Below are positions 40,421-49,233 of a DNA stretch of 64,000 nucleotides, piece after piece (positions within the stretch are counted from its first letter, which is position 1; each line of letters starts with the position of its first letter). The notes under the pieces were generated by a model that saw only the letters and a list, made by a program, of their open reading frames with translations, was not told the DNA's origin and made no database searches. Made by a program: the position numbers and the translations under genes. Origin of the DNA: an archaeon (lineage in GTDB: Archaea; EX4484-52; WAPT01); NCBI GenBank assembly GCA_029258795.1, contig JAPDKB010000009.1, positions 40,677 to 104,676 on the forward strand. Reading direction: 5' to 3'.

Positions 40421-42205
40421 TCACACACCGAAAAATTCGTTTATTTTCTGGAAGAGACTCTTTTTATCTCGTTCTTTTCGTTCAACATTTTCACTCTTTT
40501 TTGACACATTATCTATCGTATTTTTCCCCTCCTTTACCTCCTCATTAGGTGGCTCTTCACTTGCGGTTTTTTGCTCTTCACTTCGAATCTCGCTATACTC
40601 ATCTTCACTTTTTTCTTCAACCTTTTTCTCTTCTTTTTTTCCTTCTTCTTTAGCTACGCTTTTCTTGAGATCAGTGAAAATGAGATGTAATGTATCCTTA
40701 CATCCTTCATACACTTCATGCACATCATCATCACTTATCTTTCCCTGATATTCCTTCGCCATCATCTTCTCAAAGAAAGTGGCGAGCTTCATTTTAGTTT
40801 CAGAATCTATTCTTTCATCACTCTTTATTTTTTCTACAACCTGCGCGTGTGTGAGCTCCTCATTTATACCAAGGATATTCTCTACCTCTCTCTTTACTAA
40901 CAGCACCATCTTAGGGATAGCATCCCTGCCTTCATTTTTAGCGTAAATCTCCTCAAGCTCTTTTATAGCTTGCCTGTATCTGTCATCTTTAACGCTCTTC
41001 TTTTTGGAGAATAATTTTTTGAGTATGGATTCTTTCTCTTCAGTTTTCTCTTTCTTTCTATTGGCAATCTTTTCCTCGTGTTTGGAGAGTTTTTCGAGTT
41101 CATTTTCAGCGTCTTCAATCTCCTTCTTTATGCGATTAAGAAATGAGTTAAGCACAAGCTCTATCTCATCCACCACGAGATCATAGGTGGCAAGTTTATC
41201 TTCAATAATCTTTCTTTTTTTATTGTAAAGTTCCTCGTTAACCACGCCCTGATCATAAAGTTTCTGAAGAGCTTGCAGGTAAAGTTTAAGCTTTTCTTTT
41301 TCCTTTTTTACACCCTCTTCCTCCATGAATTCATCAATGAGTTTACTCATACGTTCTTTAAGTTTGATTATGGTGAGTTTTTGAGCTTCTTTATGTAAGA
41401 GTAAATCTGCAAGTTCCAGCTTCTTTACCAGAAGCTCTCTGCTTTTCTTATAATCTTCATCCTCTATAAAACCAGCTTCCTTCAATTTTTCAAGCGCTTT
41501 TATTCCATCTTCTATTTCCTTTTTCAAAGCCACGTACTTTTTAGTATTATCTCCCGAGATGATAACTGCCTCCCTAAGTTTTTTCTCTTCGCTTTTTTGA
41601 GATTCGGATGTTTCGGGTTCACTGGTATCCGCATCAGCCTCATGGGTCTCCACATTTTCCCTGAATTCTTTTTTATCTTTCTCCTTTTCTTTGCTCTTTT
41701 CCAGTCCTTTTTTGATGGTGTTTTTGAGCTCTTTAATAGCTTTCAATTTCTCCTTCAGAGTATCAGAACTCTCTTCATCTTCTTTTTCTGACACCTCTTT
41801 CTTTCTTTGAGAGGGTGGTGCCGGCGCTACAGTTTTCTCGGCCTCATCGCTCTTTTCGGAAGGAGATTCGTTAAAGAAATGTGAATATTCTTTTCCAACG
41901 CTCGTCGATGTTCCCTGAATCTTTGGCTGGGCGCTTTTCACTTCCTCTGGCTCTGAATTGCGGTAGACGTCCCCTTTTTCTTCCTGAGATTCTTCTTGAG
42001 GTTTTGATGAGGGGGGAGAAGTATTTTTACTTCCACCAAGTATGGATTTGAGCTGGGATATCATTTCCTGTGCTTGCTGGAGGGAATCATTTTCTTCAGT
42101 ATCCTTTTGCGGTAGAATAGCGTTAATATTGTCGTCTGGCTGTTTTTTTTCACTAACTTTTACATTCTCTTGGATCACTTTCTCGGTAATGACACTGTTT
42201 CCCAT
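40421..42205 (-). CDS. Lysine/glutamate-rich coiled-coil protein with SHOCT-like and DUF4129-like segments
   Basis: The 594-residue soluble protein begins with about 200 residues of disordered Ser/Glu/Lys/Pro-rich sequence. Two segments resemble SHOCT motifs: L-K-E-A-G-F-I-E-D-E-D-Y near residue 245 and L-Y-D-Q-G-V-V-N-E-E-L-Y near 315. After long coiled coils (330-400), a helical region (about 415-510; G-I-N-E-E-L-T-H-A-Q-V-V-E-K) is reminiscent of DUF4129, a domain often encoded with MoxR ATPases. The C-terminus is charged and ends F-F-G-V. It is divergent from the MoxR gene 106 nt away. Function unknown; a MoxR-linked adaptor is inferred. Confidence 0.65.
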   Translation of the reverse strand: MGNSVITEKVIQENVKVSEKKQPDDNINAILPQKDTEENDSLQQAQEMISQLKSILGGSKNTSPPSSKPQEESQEEKGDVYRNSEPEEVKSAQPKIQGTSTSVGKEYSHFFNESPSEKSDEAEKTVAPAPPSQRKKEVSEKEDEESSDTLKEKLKAIKELKNTIKKGLEKSKEKEKDKKEFRENVETHEADADTSEPETSESQKSEEKKLREAVIISGDNTKKYVALKKEIEDGIKALEKLKEAGFIEDEDYKKSRELLVKKLELADLLLHKEAQKLTIIKLKERMSKLIDEFMEEEGVKKEKEKLKLYLQALQKLYDQGVVNEELYNKKRKIIEDKLATYDLVVDEIELVLNSFLNRIKKEIEDAENELEKLSKHEEKIANRKKEKTEEKESILKKLFSKKKSVKDDRYRQAIKELEEIYAKNEGRDAIPKMVLLVKREVENILGINEELTHAQVVEKIKSDERIDSETKMKLATFFEKMMAKEYQGKISDDDVHEVYEGCKDTLHLIFTDLKKSVAKEEGKKEEKKVEEKSEDEYSEIRSEEQKTASEEPPNEEVKEGKNTIDNVSKKSENVERKERDKKSLFQKINEFFGV

Positions 42206-42247
42206 GGTGGTGCACCACCCATCCGTCTAAACATTTATTAGGAGATT

Positions 42248-42261
42248 AAACCTATATATAG
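42248..42261. promoter_or_regulatory. Shared divergent TATA element between coiled-coil and MoxR genes
   Basis: AAACCTATATATAG contains the palindrome TATATA, about 50 nt from each start codon (42205 minus, 42311 plus), leaving leaders of about 20-25 nt in both directions. A GGTGGTG site precedes the minus-strand ATG. Confidence 0.4.
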
Positions 42262-42310
42262 ATATTTCGGTGTATTCGTTACGATAACACCCCGTTCAGG
42301 GTAGAAAAAT

Positions 42311-43315
42311 ATGCCCGTAGGTTCAGAAAAAAAGGAACTGGAACTCAGAATAGAGATGTGGAAGGAGAAGATAGAACAGTTCAAAGATGAGGTTAGAAAA
42401 ACCTTTATAGGACAGGATGAAGTTTTGAAAACAGCGATTCTTGGGATACTGTCGAGAGGACATGTGTTGCTGGAAGGTGCGCCCGGACTGGCAAAAACAT
42501 TGCTTGTGATGACTATAGCTAAAACGGTTCGAAACGCCAAGTTCCAGCGTATTCAGTTCACTCCTGATCTGCTACCTAGCGATCTAACTGGCGTGACTGC
42601 TTACGACCCAAAGAGGAGTGAGTTTTATGTAATTAAGGGGCCTGTCTTTGCAAATTTCATTCTGGGAGATGAAATCAACAGAGCCCCGCCAAAAGTTCAG
42701 AGTGCTATGCTCTCGGTCATGCAGGAGAGACAGGTGGTTATAGGTAAGGAGATATATGATCTGGAGGAGCCATTTTTTGTTATGGCAACCCAGAATCCTA
42801 TAGAACAGCAGGGTACTTACCCCTTACCGGAAGCACAGGTGGACAGATTTCTGTTTAAAGTGCTGGTGGACTATCCTAAAAAAGATGAGGAGTTAGCGAT
42901 ACTGGATAGGAACACGATGATAAGAGAGTTTGAGGAAGCAGGTGTGCAGGCTGTGCTCGATAAACAAGAGATTTTGGAGATGCAGGCTGACGTCAAGAGA
43001 GTTTATTCTTCCGAAGAGATCAAAAATTATATAGTGGATATAGTCCTGGCAACCAGAGACCCGGAAGCTTATGAGATAAAGAGTGGAAAGTATATTGCAT
43101 GGGGAGCATCACCAAGAGCATCCATAGCGCTTTACATAGCGTCAAAAGCTCACGCCTTTATAGAAGGAAGAACTTTTGTCATTCCGGAAGATGTCAGAGC
43201 TGTCGCACATGATGTGCTGAGGCACAGGATTATATTGAATTATGAAGGTAAAGCGCTGGAAATAACTACTGATGAGATTATAGACGAAATTTTAAAAAAG
43301 GTGCCCGTACCCTGA
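42311..43315 (+). CDS. MoxR-family AAA+ ATPase
   Basis: The 334-residue protein has the MoxR Walker A variant G-A-P-G-L-A-K-T near residue 56, the F-T-P-D-L-L-P-S-D-L-T-G segment, Walker B L-G-D-E-I-N-R-A-P-P-K near 118, and sensor 1 A-T-Q-N-P-I-E-Q-Q-G-T-Y-P-L-P-E-A-Q near 158. MoxR ATPases act as chaperones for assembly or activation of proteins, commonly with DUF58 and VWA partners; neither is encoded in this window. It is convergent with the following surface-protein gene with no gap. Its setting among secreted proteins suggests a role in envelope assembly. Confidence 0.95.
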   Translation: MPVGSEKKELELRIEMWKEKIEQFKDEVRKTFIGQDEVLKTAILGILSRGHVLLEGAPGLAKTLLVMTIAKTVRNAKFQRIQFTPDLLPSDLTGVTAYDPKRSEFYVIKGPVFANFILGDEINRAPPKVQSAMLSVMQERQVVIGKEIYDLEEPFFVMATQNPIEQQGTYPLPEAQVDRFLFKVLVDYPKKDEELAILDRNTMIREFEEAGVQAVLDKQEILEMQADVKRVYSSEEIKNYIVDIVLATRDPEAYEIKSGKYIAWGASPRASIALYIASKAHAFIEGRTFVIPEDVRAVAHDVLRHRIILNYEGKALEITTDEIIDEILKKVPVP

Positions 43316-45748
43316 TCAAAACCTTCTCTTTCCAAATGGAAGAACTCTGCTTCTCAGCTTCAATTTCTTCCTTTTCTTTACTGATGCTGCCAGAAAGATC
43401 ATGAACACGAAGAAGATGGATAAGTAGAAATTCGTTTTTTCCGCACCTTCCAAAGCAAAGTACCCAGAAATACTATCTATTTCTGGAAGATCAAAGCTCC
43501 AACCTTCGTCAGCACTTTCTGCCTGTTGCTGCGCACTGCTATTGGTCTCTTCAACCTCCTCCTCCAGCTTCAGAGTGAATGAAACGGTATCCTTTGCTTC
43601 TTTACCGCTGAATGTGATCTTCGGGAAATAATATTTCTCACAACGGTCATTTATACAATCTTCTGCAGGTATGTTTATGTACATTTTAATAACTTTACTC
43701 TCTCCGGCTTTGATAACGTTTATGGATTTCGGAACAATTGCAAACCAGTCATAGTTCAGGTTTGTAACATCAACCACAATGTTCGTTACATCAACCTGCC
43801 CTGTGTTTTGGAGCGTTATCTCCACTACCTTACTCTGTCCCGGGACAACACTTACAACATCTGGAGCAATGGATTTCAATTCGATTTTTCTCTCAACATG
43901 AATAACGAATGTCTTCTCAATAGAAATGTACGGGTTTTTTTCGGCTTTGGTCACAATTTCGTAACTGCCGTCTTCTTGAGGCGCGCTTATAACTGCAGAG
44001 AACTTCCCACCCAAATCGGTGGTTGTGGTTGTTGTCGCTTCCATCCCCTTTATGCTCACTGTAATTCGAACATCTTTGACGGGGTCTCCTTTGCTGTTTT
44101 TGACCACTCCGCTCACTTCCACATTCTCTCCAGCATAATAATCTTTCTGTACCTCATCAAGCTCTATTATGAGGGGCTCGCGTTCTCCAACCACGAAAGC
44201 CCCGAGCTTGGTCGTATTTACCTTCACCACATTAGACACTATATTGACTTCCGAGGAAACAGCTTCCCACTCACCCACACACTCCCTCCTCCCAAAATTC
44301 CAGTCAGTACATCTATAAACCTCCAATCCTTTTTCGTTCCTAACGGAAGCATCGTTGTAAGGTATTGTGAGATATGCTGTTTTGAAGAGGGGTGCGAACT
44401 CCAGAACCACGAGTTTTACAGCTTTGAACCCCTCTATCTGTATGTTTTTTATGAATCTATCATACCTTATTCCATTTACCACGGGTTCGTTAATCTCAAC
44501 CTGTTTTATAACTGCGGTTACTTCCGGAAACCGTATCTCGAAATCGTATGTGCCCGAAGGTAATGAGGTTTGGTATCTTCCCAGATTATCGGTTCGCATC
44601 AAAATTTCCTCCGTGTTTTCACCTCTTATCTTTATGATTCCATTCACAACATTACCTGCAGGATCTATCAGCTGACCCGACACAGGTATGACGAAATAAA
44701 CCGGAACCTTGGATGAGACTGCAGGGGTGTAACCATCATATACGACTTTGATATAGAGTTCGTAGGGTTCGTTGGAAGATTCTAATTTGGGTATCTGCAC
44801 AAGCAACTTGTATCTCTGTGTGTTGGCATCATACCAAACATTTAGGATTGGAATTCTCTTATCAATTCCATTACCCTCAATATAAGCTTCGAAATTATCC
44901 ACAGTAAGATCATTTGCGGGCACGCCCTTTTCCAGAACTTGAATGGTTATGTTTTTGTTGGTGGTGTCTGCCAGCCTTATCTCGGTGGATGGGTTGGGAT
45001 CTATCAGCACAGCGACCAGAGCATCATTTATTCTGACAGCATCATAAGCAACATCAATTGCAGTTCTTTTCGACCCGTCCATGGTCAGTGATCCTCTCAC
45101 CTCCAGGTCATAAATGCCCGGTGGCGTGTTCTGGTTGAAAGAAACTACTTGAATGCTCCAGATTTTTGTTCCGGGGTCAAATATGATGCTATCTACATTC
45201 AATGGGATTTTGGTATTACCTTCCTTAATGGACACGGAAAACTCCGGAGCGAGACCCGTGTCTACATACTGGTTATTGATTTTAAATTTCAATTTTACGG
45301 TGAACGATGATCCTGCATATACATCATATAGGCTACCGGTTGCGGGTTCAACTATCTCAATCGTTGGCTTTTTTACAACAAAAGATAGAGTTTCAGTATC
45401 TTTTCCAGAGGAATCCTCGCAAGTTACGGTTGCCTCATAATTTCCGTAGAAAGTTGCAGTGTAATGCGCTTCATACATCCCACTCTCATCCTCTCCAAAA
45501 TTCAGCGGTGCTTCCTTACCATCTGGAAGTGTAACAACTCCAAAGATGGAAGATGAGTTACTACTCTCATTCAAACTGCAATTGAGATGAAACGCGATTT
45601 CAACAGCATTTTGGTCGTAATTCATCCATATGGGGGATGAGGGTTCCATGTAAAGCTCTACTATCTTAGCAGCATTAGTGCAGGAAGGCACTATAACAAT
45701 GCCCATCACCAACAGGTACAGAATTAATATTCTATTTACTGCTTGCAT
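43316..45748 (-). CDS. Secreted multi-domain beta-sandwich protein with C-terminal anchor
   Basis: The product of 810 residues starts with a signal peptide (hydrophobic residues about 5-22). Ig-like domains follow, then a carboxypeptidase-regulatory/PEGA-like segment (G-Q-L-I-D-P-A-G-N-V near 360), another Ig-like domain with V-V-K-N-S-K-G-D-P-V-K-D-V-R near 535, a NEW3/CARDB-like domain (T-L-Q-N-T-G-Q-V-D-V-T near 640) and a C-terminal membrane helix followed by a basic tail. The ATG at 45748 is preferred to the GTG at 45763 because AAGGTGG lies 9-15 nt upstream. It follows the MinD-like gene directly. Confidence 0.82.
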   Translation of the reverse strand: MQAVNRILILYLLVMGIVIVPSCTNAAKIVELYMEPSSPIWMNYDQNAVEIAFHLNCSLNESSNSSSIFGVVTLPDGKEAPLNFGEDESGMYEAHYTATFYGNYEATVTCEDSSGKDTETLSFVVKKPTIEIVEPATGSLYDVYAGSSFTVKLKFKINNQYVDTGLAPEFSVSIKEGNTKIPLNVDSIIFDPGTKIWSIQVVSFNQNTPPGIYDLEVRGSLTMDGSKRTAIDVAYDAVRINDALVAVLIDPNPSTEIRLADTTNKNITIQVLEKGVPANDLTVDNFEAYIEGNGIDKRIPILNVWYDANTQRYKLLVQIPKLESSNEPYELYIKVVYDGYTPAVSSKVPVYFVIPVSGQLIDPAGNVVNGIIKIRGENTEEILMRTDNLGRYQTSLPSGTYDFEIRFPEVTAVIKQVEINEPVVNGIRYDRFIKNIQIEGFKAVKLVVLEFAPLFKTAYLTIPYNDASVRNEKGLEVYRCTDWNFGRRECVGEWEAVSSEVNIVSNVVKVNTTKLGAFVVGEREPLIIELDEVQKDYYAGENVEVSGVVKNSKGDPVKDVRITVSIKGMEATTTTTTDLGGKFSAVISAPQEDGSYEIVTKAEKNPYISIEKTFVIHVERKIELKSIAPDVVSVVPGQSKVVEITLQNTGQVDVTNIVVDVTNLNYDWFAIVPKSINVIKAGESKVIKMYINIPAEDCINDRCEKYYFPKITFSGKEAKDTVSFTLKLEEEVEETNSSAQQQAESADEGWSFDLPEIDSISGYFALEGAEKTNFYLSIFFVFMIFLAASVKKRKKLKLRSRVLPFGKRRF

Positions 45749-45769
45749 TCGCGAAACACCCACCTTCTC

Positions 45770-46519
45770 TCAAATCAAGCCCAGCAATTTTCTTATTCCC
45801 AAAAATCTGGGCGGTTCATAAACCTTTCCTATCAGCTTGGCTGCAAGCTTTTTCATGGCTATGGATGAAGAGGTGTAAGGATCCATCGCAATCACAGGAG
45901 TGCGCTGAAAGACACTCTTTCTGACCTTTTCATCTTCGGGGATGACCTCTATGATGGGAGCTTCACAAATCACCTCAATCTCTTCCGGCTTTAGTTCGTG
46001 TTCATATCCGCTGTATCTGTTAACAACAACACCCAAAATCCTCTTTTTTTGCTCTTCAGCCATCTTTATTACCTTTGCAGCGTTAGCCACAGCCGGAATT
46101 TCAGGAGTGGTCACGGCAAGCACCTCATCACACGCATTGAGCACCTCTCTACCAACAGTGTCCAATCCAGGTGGAGCGTCCACAATCACAATGTTGTAGG
46201 GTAGGGACTTCAATGTTTGCCTTAAATTCTTTGGTTTGACCGTCACGTCGTTTAGGGCTATGGAGCTGGGTATGAAGTTTATTCCTGTGGGATGTGTATG
46301 GATCGCGTGCTCAACCTCACTATCCCCTCTGATTATGCTTTGAAGGGTGTTGGGGAAAGAATAGTGCCCCAAATATATTCCCAAATTGGACGCGGTCATA
46401 TCTGCATCCACAACCACAACCTTCTCCCCAAACTGATGGAGAGCAAGAGCAAGGTTAGCAGCGCAAACGGTTTTACCAACTCCTCCTTTTCCAGAAGCAA
46501 CACATATTACTCGAGGCAA
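45770..46519 (-). CDS. MinD/ParA-family ATPase
   Basis: The 249-residue protein has the deviant Walker A G-K-G-G-V-G-K-T near residue 10, D-A-D-M-T-A-S near 39, and V-D-A-P-P-G-L near 113, the MinD signature. Its C-terminus is R-K-L-L-G-L-I, short and possibly amphipathic. Such ATPases position complexes at the membrane or on DNA. The start is a TTG at 46519 preceded by GGGGTGA. It lies between genes for membrane-anchored surface proteins, so it may position or time assembly of that machinery, an inference from context. Confidence 0.9.
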   Translation of the reverse strand: MPRVICVASGKGGVGKTVCAANLALALHQFGEKVVVVDADMTASNLGIYLGHYSFPNTLQSIIRGDSEVEHAIHTHPTGINFIPSSIALNDVTVKPKNLRQTLKSLPYNIVIVDAPPGLDTVGREVLNACDEVLAVTTPEIPAVANAAKVIKMAEEQKKRILGVVVNRYSGYEHELKPEEIEVICEAPIIEVIPEDEKVRKSVFQRTPVIAMDPYTSSSIAMKKLAAKLIGKVYEPPRFLGIRKLLGLI

Positions 46520-46582
46520 GTGCTCACCCCACAGGTATGCATTTTTAAACTATTTTTGGTGAAATAACATATATAAATATAT

Positions 46583-47479
46583 CTACATCTCACACTTTTT
46601 TGATTTGGGTTGAGTTCTTTTCTTTGATTTTGGGATGTTTTTGTAATCAGAGCCAAGATGCTTCGATAATATGAAGCCAAACACCATACCCACAACCATC
46701 CCGATCAAGAGCACGATTGGTAAACTCGGACGTTTCTCTTCCTCCCTGATTTGAGGTAAAACGTCGAACCTGTAAACCTTACCGCCTGAGCTGTCTATTA
46801 ACACCATAGGAATCTTTTTGGTGGTTAAAACTCCGTAGTCCCAATTAATCTGAAGTTTCAAGACACCATCTTCCAACTCCAGCTCCCGATAACGAGCAGC
46901 ATAAACCTTGTCTCCCGGAGGTATGGTGAGCGGTAGCACCAGAACATCCTTCAGATTGCTACTGGTTGTGTTCACCAGTGTAATCTCAACGTTTATTGTT
47001 GAAGGGTCATTTTCATAAATCCACGAATTCGAAGCCACACGTATTACTGACATATTGGTGTAGTTGGAGCCATTGATTTGAAGGGTTGTTTTATTCAACC
47101 TTTTTATTTCATCGCAAAAGTATAGCGTGGGGATGAGCGTGAAATTTCCAGACAGATTACCGAAAAACCAGTAATTTCTGAAGGTGGCTATTCCTCCCGG
47201 GGCAACGCGCTCCACATTGCTCCACGAGGTGTAAATTATTGACCCATTTGCATCTTCAACATCAATTCTCATGTACGTTTTGCATCCCGCAGAGCCCGTA
47301 TTTTCCCATACAGACACAACCTCAACCACGCTCATATTCTCCAGAATTGAAACATTGCTGTAGGCAAGGGTACCATCAACATCTCCTGCTATGTTAACAA
47401 ATATGGGAACTGATGATGCAAAATTGATGCAGAATGCTATACTGAAACAAACCAGCAAGATCGGAAGCAATCTTTTCAT
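46583..47479 (-). CDS. Membrane-anchored secreted beta-sandwich protein
   Basis: The 298-residue product has a signal peptide (residues 5-23), two Ig-like/NEW3-like domains with several Asn-x-Ser/Thr sites (V-W-E-N-T-G-S-A-G near 55; V-N-T-T-S-S-N near 168), and a C-terminal membrane helix (G-M-V-V-G-M-V-F-G-F) with a basic cytoplasmic tail. I recognise no specific family. It is third in the minus-strand run starting at 49046. Confidence 0.78.
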   Translation of the reverse strand: MKRLLPILLVCFSIAFCINFASSVPIFVNIAGDVDGTLAYSNVSILENMSVVEVVSVWENTGSAGCKTYMRIDVEDANGSIIYTSWSNVERVAPGGIATFRNYWFFGNLSGNFTLIPTLYFCDEIKRLNKTTLQINGSNYTNMSVIRVASNSWIYENDPSTINVEITLVNTTSSNLKDVLVLPLTIPPGDKVYAARYRELELEDGVLKLQINWDYGVLTTKKIPMVLIDSSGGKVYRFDVLPQIREEEKRPSLPIVLLIGMVVGMVFGFILSKHLGSDYKNIPKSKKRTQPKSKKCEM

Positions 47480-47503
47480 ATTGTTTAGAAGGTCAGGAAA
47501 TCT

Positions 47504-48049
47504 TTATATGTCCTTTCTCCAAGCTTCAAACTTATACTCACACAATTCGTTCAGGAATTTTTCCGAGACGCTATAGCGAGGAATACAAATCAGAACATGA
47601 GCCATCCCCGTATAATTCCCCACTTCATTTCCAACAAACTTTATTTTAACATTCATGGCTTCTCCCGGAGAAAGGACGATGTTGTTTCGCTCTATTTCAA
47701 CTTTTTCACTTACGTTCCCTTCTACCACTATCTGAATTTTGGTCTTCATTAGATTTGACGGAGCTTTTAGCTCTATTTCTCGGGTAACGTTTCCCCCCAA
47801 CGGAACGATACCGAACGCAAGCTCATCGGGATCAACGCTCACACCCAGCTTGGTAATGTTTGTCTGACTCATGTTGATTACAAAAGCGCTCGCATTAAAA
47901 CTCACATAGCGAATCATGACTCCGTGTTTGAAAAGGAAAACGATGAACACAAAAAATATGGAGAATGCTACAACAACACTCCAGCTGAATATTCTGGTTA
48001 TCAAACCATAATTTATTTCCTTTCTGAGTTTTGTCCTTTTTCTCTTCAT
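47504..48049 (-). CDS. Membrane-anchored protein with one extracellular Ig-like domain
   Basis: The product of 181 residues has a basic cytoplasmic N-terminus (K-R-K-R-T-K-L-R-K), one membrane helix (about 20-43) and an extracellular domain with G-I-V-P-L-G-G-N-V-T-R-E-I near 80 and L-S-P-G-E-A-M-N-V near 130, an Ig-like fold typical of DUF1573/ASPM-like domains. The ATG at 48049 follows AAGGTGA; the GTG at 48061 is inside that site. Confidence 0.75.
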   Translation of the reverse strand: MKRKRTKLRKEINYGLITRIFSWSVVVAFSIFFVFIVFLFKHGVMIRYVSFNASAFVINMSQTNITKLGVSVDPDELAFGIVPLGGNVTREIELKAPSNLMKTKIQIVVEGNVSEKVEIERNNIVLSPGEAMNVKIKFVGNEVGNYTGMAHVLICIPRYSVSEKFLNELCEYKFEAWRKDI

Positions 48050-48062
48050 GAGAACGCTCACC

Positions 48063-49046
48063 TTACATTTTCCAGTAGACGTAAAGGCCTATCAGCGCGA
48101 GGATGATCATCAGGAACCACCATGGTATTTTTCTTTTTGGACTGGCCCGTTCCTGCACTTTTGCGACTATCTCTGCCGGAATCTTTATCACATCCTCTTT
48201 TGTGACTTGACCTGTGATGTAATCCACCTTCGCTTCCACCCTCACCTTTTCGGAAGGTATCTCTTCAGAGCTGGTCCAGAAACCGTGAAGAACCACAGTA
48301 TCTCCCGGAGCTATACGGGTAGCAGAACCGGCCAGAAGATCGATAACATTGCCTTCATTGTCCTTTATCTGCAGCTCCGAGAGTCTGGCGGTTATGGTGG
48401 TTGTTCCGGTGTTTTTGAAGAGCACATCTATTCTCACGCGGTTTTTGGCTTCCCTTTCAGCTTCAAAATCAATTATGGTTCCTTTTCTTTCAGCCACACC
48501 CGGAACTCTAAAAACGAAAATCAACCTTGTGATTCCCACAGTAGCTACCCCCGCCCCACCACTTGTCTCTACCCTGAGCTTCGGGATGATGTTGATCGCT
48601 CCAGCATGATATCCGGGCTCAGCGTCCTTCGGAACTTTTAGAATAAATGTGGCCTTTCTATTGTACTTTATAGAAGTGCCGTCAGGGAGCGTTATCACCT
48701 TCACATTGTTTGGATCGAGGATGTAGGGGTTTTGGGGAAATTCGATCCAGCTTGAGATGTCTTCTTCAGAGACTTCTGCAGGAATCATAACATATGGATC
48801 TCTCTTTTCTTTAAACAAAACATCTCGGTGCACTGGAACGTAAGATAAGGTTACGGGAAGCGGCTCTCGGGTGTTGGAAATTATGTAAAAACTAACCGCC
48901 ACCTCCTTTCCTCGGGGAACATCTCCGAGGTCTATCACTCCGGGAGACACACCTATACCTAAGGAATATGAGGTTGTGCTCAATAAAATCATCATTGACA
49001 GTGAAATGAACCAAAAACTTACTGGTTTTTTATCAATATTCATCAT
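48063..49046 (-). CDS. Membrane-anchored DUF916-like extracellular protein
   Basis: The 327-residue product has a signal peptide (residues 9-28), then G-V-S-P-G-V-I-D-L-G-D-V-P-R-G and a first beta domain, a second Ig-like domain after I-D-F-E-A near 205, and a C-terminal membrane helix (W-W-F-L-M-I-I-L-A-L-I-G-L-Y). Two beta domains plus one C-terminal helix is the layout of DUF916/DUF3324 proteins, which in Gram-positive bacteria hold WxL surface proteins; sequence similarity is only suggestive. It is divergent from the first of the four paralogous surface proteins, 187 bp apart, so it may anchor or help assemble them. Confidence 0.72.
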   Translation of the reverse strand: MMNIDKKPVSFWFISLSMMILLSTTSYSLGIGVSPGVIDLGDVPRGKEVAVSFYIISNTREPLPVTLSYVPVHRDVLFKEKRDPYVMIPAEVSEEDISSWIEFPQNPYILDPNNVKVITLPDGTSIKYNRKATFILKVPKDAEPGYHAGAINIIPKLRVETSGGAGVATVGITRLIFVFRVPGVAERKGTIIDFEAEREAKNRVRIDVLFKNTGTTTITARLSELQIKDNEGNVIDLLAGSATRIAPGDTVVLHGFWTSSEEIPSEKVRVEAKVDYITGQVTKEDVIKIPAEIVAKVQERASPKRKIPWWFLMIILALIGLYVYWKM

Positions 49047-49146
49047 GTTAAAACATCACCCACTTTCACCTTTAAATTAATATCGACATCCCCACATCTC
49101 AAATTATTTTTTCTCTCGTTATATCGAACTATACACTCAATAAGAG

Positions 49147-49160
49147 AAAAATTTATATAC
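49147..49160 (+). promoter_or_regulatory. TATA-like box of the surface-paralogue cluster
   Basis: AAAATTTATATACT predicts a start near 49180 and a leader of about 55 nt that contains the 9-bp hairpin at 49193-49216 and one arm of the 22-bp inverted repeat. The promoter lies outside the segment bounded by that repeat. Confidence 0.5.
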
Positions 49161-49192
49161 TCCCTCGTATCGGTATTATCTTCACACAGTAT

Positions 49193-49216
49193 CTGAGGGG
49201 CTATTTTGCTCCTCAG
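49193..49216 (+). promoter_or_regulatory. Leader hairpin before the first surface paralogue
   Basis: CTGAGGGGC (49193-49201) pairs with GCTCCTCAG (49208-49216), nine pairs with one G-U and a 6-nt loop, 17 nt upstream of the ATG. It may control translation or RNA stability. Confidence 0.45.
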
Positions 49217-49228
49217 GAAGACGGGGGA
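49207..49228 (+). repeat. 22-bp inverted repeat, left copy
   Basis: The 22 bases (core GCTCCTCAGGAAGACGGGGG) are the exact reverse complement of 53866-53887. The two copies bound the block of four surface paralogues and a winged-helix gene. Confidence 0.85.
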
Positions 49229-49233
49229 TTAGG

